Assembly (NCBI GenBank): GCA_004172935.1
Contig: SDZD01000039.1
Span: 27,531 to 91,530, forward strand
Length of the DNA: 64,000 nt
Source of the DNA: a bacterium
GTDB taxonomy: Bacteria > Armatimonadota > Abditibacteriia > Abditibacteriales > Abditibacteriaceae
Direction of reading: 5' to 3'
Under the pieces are notes generated by a model. It was not told where the DNA came from. It saw only the letters and a list, made by a program, of their open reading frames with translations, and did no database searches. Each line of letters starts with the position of its first letter. Position 1 is the stretch's first letter. This document shows, piece after piece, positions 58,721 through 64,000 of this stretch. Both the position numbers and the translations under genes were made by a program.

Positions 58721-58932
58721 GAAATTGGCTTTGAAGAAGTTACGTCCTGCCAGCTCTCGATAGCTGAGATCCTTTCCTGTTTGCCACGCATTGAGAGCGA
58801 GGGGATTGATGGGCCAACAGAATCGTAGAATTTATCAACCAACTCAGACTGAGCCTGCTATTTTGCGAAGCCGAAGACAATTTCATAGAAAATAGCTGAA
58901 AAATACTGTCAGAGAACGGACTGCTCGAACAC

Positions 58933-58963
58933 GAAAGGCGCCCCTTGGCAGGGCACCTTTTTT
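58933..58963. terminator. imperfect terminator hairpin
   Basis: GAAAGGCGCCC-CTTGGCA-GGGCACCTTTTTTC forms a stem with one mismatch, followed by T residues rightward and a short T-run leftward. It probably ends the leftward GGDEF/HD-GYP gene. Confidence 0.55.
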
Positions 58964-61815
58964 CATGTGGTTGGGATTGGGTTCTCTTCGCCTGGGTTGC
59001 GTTTATCGAGGGCGCGGATGAAGGCGTCGGCCAGTTTGGGGTCGAATTGGGTGCCTATGCCGCGTTCGATTTCCTGACGGGCTTGCTCGAAAGAGAGGGC
59101 CTTTCGATAGGGACGCGAGGTGGTCATGGCAGAGAAGGCATCGGCAACGGCGACGAGACGGCCCAGGAAAGGTATGTCGTCGCCAGTGAGGGCGTCGGGG
59201 TAGCCTTTGCCGTCGTAGCGCTCGTGGTGGGAACGGACGATTTGCAGGACACCGGGGTCGGGAAGTACGGCACCGACAAGGAGCGCTCCCATTGAAGGGT
59301 GGGTTTGCATGGCGGCGAACTCGGCGTCGGTGAGGCGGCCCGGCTTTTTCAGAACGTCTTGAGGGACGCAGATTTTGCCGACGTCGTGGAGCATTCCGCC
59401 GACTTCGATGGTGTGGCGCATCTTGTCGTCGAGGCCGAATTCGTCGGCAATCCAGAGGGCGTATTCGGTCACGTCTTCGGAGTGCTGGCGGGTGTAGGCA
59501 TCGGCATTCGAGACGGCAGTTACCATCGCGTCGAGGGCGGCGACGCCGTCGTCGCCCAGCATTGCCAACTGCCTCTGGTGGACGCGCGAGGTGCTACGGA
59601 TAGCTTCGCGGGAGCCTTTAGCGATGTAGAGGTTTTTATCGGCGGCGGCGATGAGTTCGGTTTTGGAGTGGGCATCATCGGGAGCGGTTGCCACGCCGAA
59701 TGACAGAGTTATGGGCAAGGATTCCTGCGAACCAGCGGGGCGGAACTCGACCTGAGACATGTGCTTCTGCAAGCGTTGCGCGACGCGGAGGGCGCCTGTG
59801 GCGTCGGTTTCGGGCAACAGCATGAAGAACTCGTCGCCGCCATAGCGAGCCACGAAATCGTCGCCGCGACAGGTTTCGGTGAGAACTTTGGCGACCAGAC
59901 GCAACACCTCGTCACCTGTAGCATGACCATAAACATCGTTGAAGTTTTTGAAGTTGTTCAAATCCATCATAACGACCGAAAGCGGGGTGCGCTTTTTCTG
60001 GGCGCGCTCCCACACGGCTTCGAGATGGACCTGCATGGCGCGGTGATTGAGCAGACTGGTCGCCGGATCGCGGTCGACGGCTTCGACAGCACGCGCATAG
60101 GTGCGCGCGTTTTCGAGCGCAGTGCCCACTTCAAGGCCGACATTTTCGAGGAGGCGGGTTTCTTCGTCGCTGAAGGCGATGGCAGGGCGCGTATCGGAGG
60201 CGCGCAAGGCGCCTAGAACGCCCAGAATGCGCCCGTTGAATTGGATTGGCTCCAAATGGAGCAGAGGCGCAGGAGTTTTCTTTTTATTCGCACTAGGGGC
60301 CAAAATGGCCGCCAGATCATCGCCGCAGTAGTCGCGGGCTTCGCCGCTCCGCGCCACTTCTTTGACGAGTTGATAAAAGCTTTTTCCTCCCAGCGTTTCG
60401 TATAAAACGGTGGCCGTCATGGGGACAGGACCACCAGTCAGGTTGCCCTCAGCGACCACCAGTTGCACGGAACTGGTGATTTCCTGCCAGTTCCACACGG
60501 CAGCGACACTCATAGGAACAGCACGGCGCGCGCTGGAAACGGCCTGTTGCAGCACATCGCTTTCGACGAGCGAGGCGTTAACGGCTTTGGTGAGCTGCAA
60601 GAGCGCGTCTATCTGGCGCGTGCGCGAACGCACCTGCTTATCGAGGCCAGTATTGAGTTCGCGGAGCTGATGGGCGAGACGGATGTTCTCGGAGAAGGAA
60701 ACCATCTGGCGAATCATGATGATCGCCAGAAACGAGATGCACCACAGCAAAGTATCGAAGCCCAGAGTTCCGGTTTCGACCCATTGGTGGCAGGCGATGA
60801 GGGCAAAGACACAAAGGGTACAGAGGTAAGGCAACAGCATCCGACTCAGGGAAGCAATTTCCTCTTCGTCCACCTCTTCTTCTTTGGTGACTTGTATGTT
60901 GGGCCACTTTTCCCGATCCCAGGCGATGGCCAACATGGCTAACACAGCGCCAATGTAGGAGATACCAATTGCAAGGTCGTTCGGGCCTCCCGACGAATAA
61001 GTGCCGCTGACTTCGAGGTAGGCGTACCAGAGGTCGGCACAGGCATAGAACACCGTCGCACAGGCGATGAGGGTTCCGGCGCGGTGGACGGTGCCATGTT
61101 CGGTCGAGGTGTGTGCCAAGGCCAAGGCGCCACAAAGAAGGAAAACATCGAACAGCGGATAGAACAGCGCGATGCAGGTGACGATTGGCTCTTGAGCATC
61201 GCGCGCTAACCAGACGGGCTGCAAAACGAAGAACCACGCCAAGGCGCCAAAGATGCCCGCTAACAGAGCGGAATCGAGGGCGATACTGGCGCGCTTGGTA
61301 TGGCGCGTGCCGTTATAGAATGGGACAAGGCTCGCGAGGAGGAGAACATAAGAGGCGACGAACCACGCATCGGCCAAAGAGGGCGATGGCAGCGTGTGGC
61401 GTTGCCAGGTTTCGACGATGAGCCACAGGCTTTCGCCAATCGCGTTAGCGGCCCAACCTAACCCAAATAGCAGGCATCCCAGACGCCACGAACGGTTGGC
61501 ATCTTTGCGGGCAAGAGCACAAATTACGGAAGCCAGTGCCCCGGCACAGGCAACTGAGGTGTTGAAGACGTTGGAAAAATCTTTCGTGGCCGTTTCGCCA
61601 AAGGGCCGAAAGAAACAAAGCCACGCGAAAATCGCGATGAGCAGACCGCTTACTGTCAGAGATAAATACCATGAGCGGCGTTTATCGGGGTGAATCTGAG
61701 GTAGTGCTTCTGCGATTGCCCTCGATAAATTACCATCTACGCCACTACCCACACCACCCTCGGAAGGTGGTGAGGATGAGCGTAAAAGAAGAGCATCCAC
61801 AGAAAAGGAAAACAT
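58963..61815 (-). CDS. membrane GAF-GGDEF-HD-GYP signalling protein
   Basis: A 950-aa protein with about eight membrane helices (50-370), a coiled segment (385-410), a GAF-like domain (about 410-580) with LLQLTKAVNASLVESDVL, a GGDEF domain with DLNNFKNFNDVYGHATGDEV and the active-site loop RYGGDEFFML, then an HD-GYP domain with GMLHDVGKICVPQDVLKKPG and SHHERYDGKGYPDAL. It could both make and hydrolyse cyclic di-GMP, switching between motile and sessile states. The intact GGDEF and HD-GYP residues argue that both activities may be real. The first 30 residues are Ser/Pro-rich and may lie outside the true start. Confidence 0.92.
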   Translation of the reverse strand: MFSFSVDALLLRSSSPPSEGGVGSGVDGNLSRAIAEALPQIHPDKRRSWYLSLTVSGLLIAIFAWLCFFRPFGETATKDFSNVFNTSVACAGALASVICALARKDANRSWRLGCLLFGLGWAANAIGESLWLIVETWQRHTLPSPSLADAWFVASYVLLLASLVPFYNGTRHTKRASIALDSALLAGIFGALAWFFVLQPVWLARDAQEPIVTCIALFYPLFDVFLLCGALALAHTSTEHGTVHRAGTLIACATVFYACADLWYAYLEVSGTYSSGGPNDLAIGISYIGAVLAMLAIAWDREKWPNIQVTKEEEVDEEEIASLSRMLLPYLCTLCVFALIACHQWVETGTLGFDTLLWCISFLAIIMIRQMVSFSENIRLAHQLRELNTGLDKQVRSRTRQIDALLQLTKAVNASLVESDVLQQAVSSARRAVPMSVAAVWNWQEITSSVQLVVAEGNLTGGPVPMTATVLYETLGGKSFYQLVKEVARSGEARDYCGDDLAAILAPSANKKKTPAPLLHLEPIQFNGRILGVLGALRASDTRPAIAFSDEETRLLENVGLEVGTALENARTYARAVEAVDRDPATSLLNHRAMQVHLEAVWERAQKKRTPLSVVMMDLNNFKNFNDVYGHATGDEVLRLVAKVLTETCRGDDFVARYGGDEFFMLLPETDATGALRVAQRLQKHMSQVEFRPAGSQESLPITLSFGVATAPDDAHSKTELIAAADKNLYIAKGSREAIRSTSRVHQRQLAMLGDDGVAALDAMVTAVSNADAYTRQHSEDVTEYALWIADEFGLDDKMRHTIEVGGMLHDVGKICVPQDVLKKPGRLTDAEFAAMQTHPSMGALLVGAVLPDPGVLQIVRSHHERYDGKGYPDALTGDDIPFLGRLVAVADAFSAMTTSRPYRKALSFEQARQEIERGIGTQFDPKLADAFIRALDKRNPGEENPIPTT

Positions 61816-62019
61816 TATTTCCTCCTCCCATGTACAACTGGTTAGCCAATCGCGGTTATTTGACGAATTTCTCTCGATTTTTCGTCAATGATGGGGGAAT
61901 CCCCGAAGAATATTTTTTCACGAGTTAGCCTCCGCTCGGTAGGGTACAGAGACGGGGTAGCATCTGGGGGGGAAGGCAGCTCACCGAACTCGCGAGGTTA
62001 TTTCAATATCCGAGGGAGC

Positions 62020-62053
62020 CTCTCGCGGACACGGCAGGCCATGTCCCTACGAA
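62020..62053. repeat. palindromic GGACATGGC-type repeat unit
   Basis: CTCTCGCGGACACGGCAGGC and the following CATGTCCCTACGAA form the same unit found at 26964-26996, 40331-40362, 40386-40412 and 41761-41785. The gap 61816-62125 contains nothing else that I recognise, apart from a possible promoter for the opposing GGDEF gene on its left part. Confidence 0.75.
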
Positions 62054-62125
62054 CAACACGATATTATCGCGCGAATAGGCAATGTCCCATTCTTGCGTCG
62101 CTCCATAGCCACTGAGCAATGCGAA

Positions 62126-63355
62126 TTACACCAGTTCTTTGATGGGACCAAGGGCGACTACTGTGGCGCGCTCGAAGGGTTGAGAGCGTAGAACTTCGTT
62201 GACTTGTTCGGGGGTGACGGCGAGGAGTTCGCGGAGGGCGACTTCGGGGGTGCGTTGCTGGCGGCGCAGCATCCAATCCATGCCGACGGGACGCAAGCGG
62301 CCCATCGGGGTTTCGGCGCTGAGGGTCATGGCGGAAGCGAAGCGGCGTTTGGCGCGCTCAACTTCTTCGATGGTAAGGCCATCAGCGCAAGCTTTGGCGA
62401 CGGTGGAGCGGAAGACGTTGAGGGCTTCCTGTGCGCGAGCGGGGTCGACGAGGATGTAACCGTTAAAAGAACCCGCGCCGTCGTTGGAGTCGTGGCCGAT
62501 TTGGGCGGCTTCGGCCAGACCTTCGTGGACTAAAGCCCAATAGAGGCGGGAGCCTTCGCCGCTGCCGATGACTTCACAGGCGATGCCAGCGGCCAGACGG
62601 TTGGGGTCTTGAGCGGCGAATCCGGGGGCGAAGAGGGCGATGTGGGCGCGGTTGAACTTGTCGCTTTCGCTGACGATAACATTTGGCTGCGGTTGGAAGG
62701 GGGCAGTTTCGCGCGGCGAGTCGGCGGTGTTCCAGTTGCTGCACAGGCGCTCGGTTTGGGCGATGGCTTCTTCCCAGTTGTAATTGCCAACCATAACCAG
62801 AGTCATGTTGTTGGCGGCGTAGCGGCGACCAAAATACTCGTGCATCTGGTCACGCTTGAGGTCGGCGATGCTTTGCGAAGAGCCTAACACCGAGTTGCCG
62901 AGCGCGTGGGTGCCGAAATAGGATTCGCGGCCCAGCTCGAAGACGCGAAATGTAGGGCGATCCTGATACATGGCGATTTCTTCGAGGATGACGTTCTTCT
63001 CCATGTCGAAATCGCTATCGCGCAGGGCGGGGCGCATCATGTCGGCGAGCAGATCGAGCAAACCGTCCTGAAATTGGGGTAGCACCGCGCCGTAGTAGAC
63101 CGTCTCTTCGTTGGAGGTGAAGGCATTGTAGCGGGCGCCCATTTCGTCGAATTGGCGGTTAACGTCTTCGGCGGTGCGCTTGTCGGTGCCTTTGAACATC
63201 ATGTGTTCGAGGAAGTGCGAAACACCGGACACCTCGCTCGATTCGTCGCGCGCTCCGGTCTGCACAAAAAAGCCCATCGCCAGGGAAAGCGCTTCGGGGT
63301 TGTATTCACCAACAATGGTCAGGCCATTCGCGAGAGTGTGTTTGTGATGTTGCAT
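62126..63355 (-). CDS. M16-family zinc metallopeptidase
   Basis: A 409-aa insulinase/processing-peptidase-type protein: TLANGLTIVGEYNPEALSLA, the inverted zinc motif HFLEH (His47, Glu50, His51) in GVSHFLEHMMFKGTDKR, FTSNEETVYYGAVLPQF and the third-ligand region ILEEIAMYQDRPTFRVF. The C-terminal half is the inactive M16 domain with GPIKEL at the end. It cleaves small peptides or misfolded proteins. There is no signal peptide, so the enzyme is probably cytoplasmic. It is the only copy seen here, whereas many bacteria have M16 pairs. Confidence 0.92.
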   Translation of the reverse strand: MQHHKHTLANGLTIVGEYNPEALSLAMGFFVQTGARDESSEVSGVSHFLEHMMFKGTDKRTAEDVNRQFDEMGARYNAFTSNEETVYYGAVLPQFQDGLLDLLADMMRPALRDSDFDMEKNVILEEIAMYQDRPTFRVFELGRESYFGTHALGNSVLGSSQSIADLKRDQMHEYFGRRYAANNMTLVMVGNYNWEEAIAQTERLCSNWNTADSPRETAPFQPQPNVIVSESDKFNRAHIALFAPGFAAQDPNRLAAGIACEVIGSGEGSRLYWALVHEGLAEAAQIGHDSNDGAGSFNGYILVDPARAQEALNVFRSTVAKACADGLTIEEVERAKRRFASAMTLSAETPMGRLRPVGMDWMLRRQQRTPEVALRELLAVTPEQVNEVLRSQPFERATVVALGPIKELV

Positions 63356-63395
63356 TTCAGTCTTGAGTGATGAGCTTCGGGTTGTGAGCGGATGC

Positions 63396-64000
63396 TCACT
63401 CGCCGCTTAGAATTTCTTTCGCCCGCGCGAATACGTCGTCGAACATAGGCTCGGTTAACCGCCCAGTGAAGGTGTTTTGTTGGCTCGGATGGAATGAGCC
63501 GACGAGCCAAAGTTTAGGAGCCACCTCGCATTGCGCGCCGTGGGCGAATTTGGGGCGGGGTTTGAGCGAACAGAGTCCGGCTTCTTTGAGGGCGTCGAAG
63601 GCGCAATCGAAGCCGATTTTGCCGAGGCCGACGACCACACGCAACCCAGAAAGCAGACGCAGTTCGTCGAGAAGGAAGGGACGACAGGCGCGTAGTTCGT
63701 CTGGAAGCGGTTTGTTATCGGGCGGGGCGCAACGCACAGCGCAGGAAATGAGGCAGTCGCTTAGTTGCAAGCCATCGCCTTTGTGAGTGGATTGAGGTTG
63801 AGAGGCGAAACCGGCTTTATGAAGAGCGCGAAAAAGCCAGTCGCCGGATTTATCGCCCGTGAAAAGGCGGCCAGTGCGGTTGGCTCCGTGTGCGGCGGGG
63901 GCGAGGCCGACGATGAGTAGGCGGGCGGCAGGGTCGCCCCACGAGTTGACGGGGCCGTTGTGGTAGGATTGGCCGCGAAAACGGGCGGGCGGGTTATGGG
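63396..64000 (-). CDS. uracil-DNA glycosylase, UDGb (family 5), partial
   Basis: The right part of this leftward gene runs off the window. Beyond the ATG-started segment (63770) the frame stays open to the edge and encodes GDPAARLLIVGLAPAAHGAN, RTGRLFTGDKSGDWLFRALH and FRGQSYHNGPVNSWG, so the true start is outside. After it come CAVRCAPPDNKPLPDELRAC and LVVGLGKIGF-type strands, and VGSFHPSQQNTFTGRL near the end. GLAPAAHGANRTG and the HPSxxNxxTG region are the active-site motifs of the [4Fe-4S] family 5 uracil glycosylases, which remove uracil and hypoxanthine from DNA. One of the four iron-sulphur cysteines lies in CAPPDNKP. Confidence 0.9.
   Translation of the reverse strand, partial: HNPPARFRGQSYHNGPVNSWGDPAARLLIVGLAPAAHGANRTGRLFTGDKSGDWLFRALHKAGFASQPQSTHKGDGLQLSDCLISCAVRCAPPDNKPLPDELRACRPFLLDELRLLSGLRVVVGLGKIGFDCAFDALKEAGLCSLKPRPKFAHGAQCEVAPKLWLVGSFHPSQQNTFTGRLTEPMFDDVFARAKEILSGE

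Noticed and set aside
1..64000. tRNA or rRNA genes, including a tRNA as the integration site
   Set aside because: No cloverleaf with a GTTCRANYC-type T-arm and no rRNA segment was recognised by eye on either strand; a covariance search would be decisive.

Overview
The window looks like a chromosome segment of a free-living, environmental, glycan-degrading bacterium. It contains two orphan type IV pilin-like proteins of the DUF1559 kind (N-terminal FTLIELLVVIAII, late DGH motif), DUF2330, DUF4397 and DUF2917 proteins, many secreted glycan-active enzymes and abundant short dispersed repeats. This mix fits Armatimonadota (Abditibacterium-like) or, less well, Planctomycetes-related lineages. That assignment is inference; no rRNA or marker tree is available here. 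I saw no tRNA, rRNA or CRISPR array.

Positions 1 to about 8900 are the right end of an integrated mobile element. A leftward operon (4906 to 1) carries an excisionase-like HTH protein, several phage-type unknowns, a Prim-Pol domain protein and the start of an RNase H-like protein. A rightward set (5033 to 8884) carries unknowns, two secreted proteins and a large serine integrase. The two transcription units diverge from a roughly 126-bp region holding helically spaced AAGGG half-sites. The leftward operon is densely coupled (ATGA, TTGA and GTGA overlaps), uses several non-AUG starts including an apparent AUC start, and carries an identical 19-bp gene junction twice. The integrase gene stops 35 bp before a host two-component system.

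Positions 8900 to 27100 are chromosomal. They hold an OmpR-type response regulator with its histidine kinase, a pseudopilin, a clan-A glycoside hydrolase, an iron-type ABC importer whose permease and binding protein are separated by an opposing gene and have no local ATPase, an esterase, a polysaccharide deacetylase, a GH16-MDR dehydrogenase-PNGase F-like cluster, and a small membrane protein/XRE regulator pair with a palindromic operator.

Positions 27100 to 45000 hold an undecaprenyl-phosphate sugar transferase, tandem DUF2330 proteins, a DUF4397 protein, a 117-bp perfect heptamer tandem repeat, a secreted transglutaminase/alpha-beta hydrolase fusion, a divergent DUF2917/MocR pair, a second pseudopilin behind a near-consensus promoter with a leader of about 580 nt, a small lipoprotein, an LLM oxidoreductase, a DUF4352-like protein, an acyltransferase and a decayed gene.

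Positions 45000 to 64000 hold pyruvate phosphate dikinase, a PD40 beta-propeller protein, an SGNH hydrolase, two family-4 glycosyltransferases, a frr / acyltransferase / small protein / uppS / UbiA rightward run, a pentapeptide-repeat remnant, a GGDEF plus HD-GYP membrane protein, an M16 peptidase and a UDGb-type uracil-DNA glycosylase that runs off the right edge. Several dispersed intergenic repeat families (palindromic GGACATGGC units, GTAGGGGC inverted-repeat elements, CTCATGGAACTG blocks, AGCTTTT heptamers) punctuate the chromosomal part but were not seen in the mobile element.
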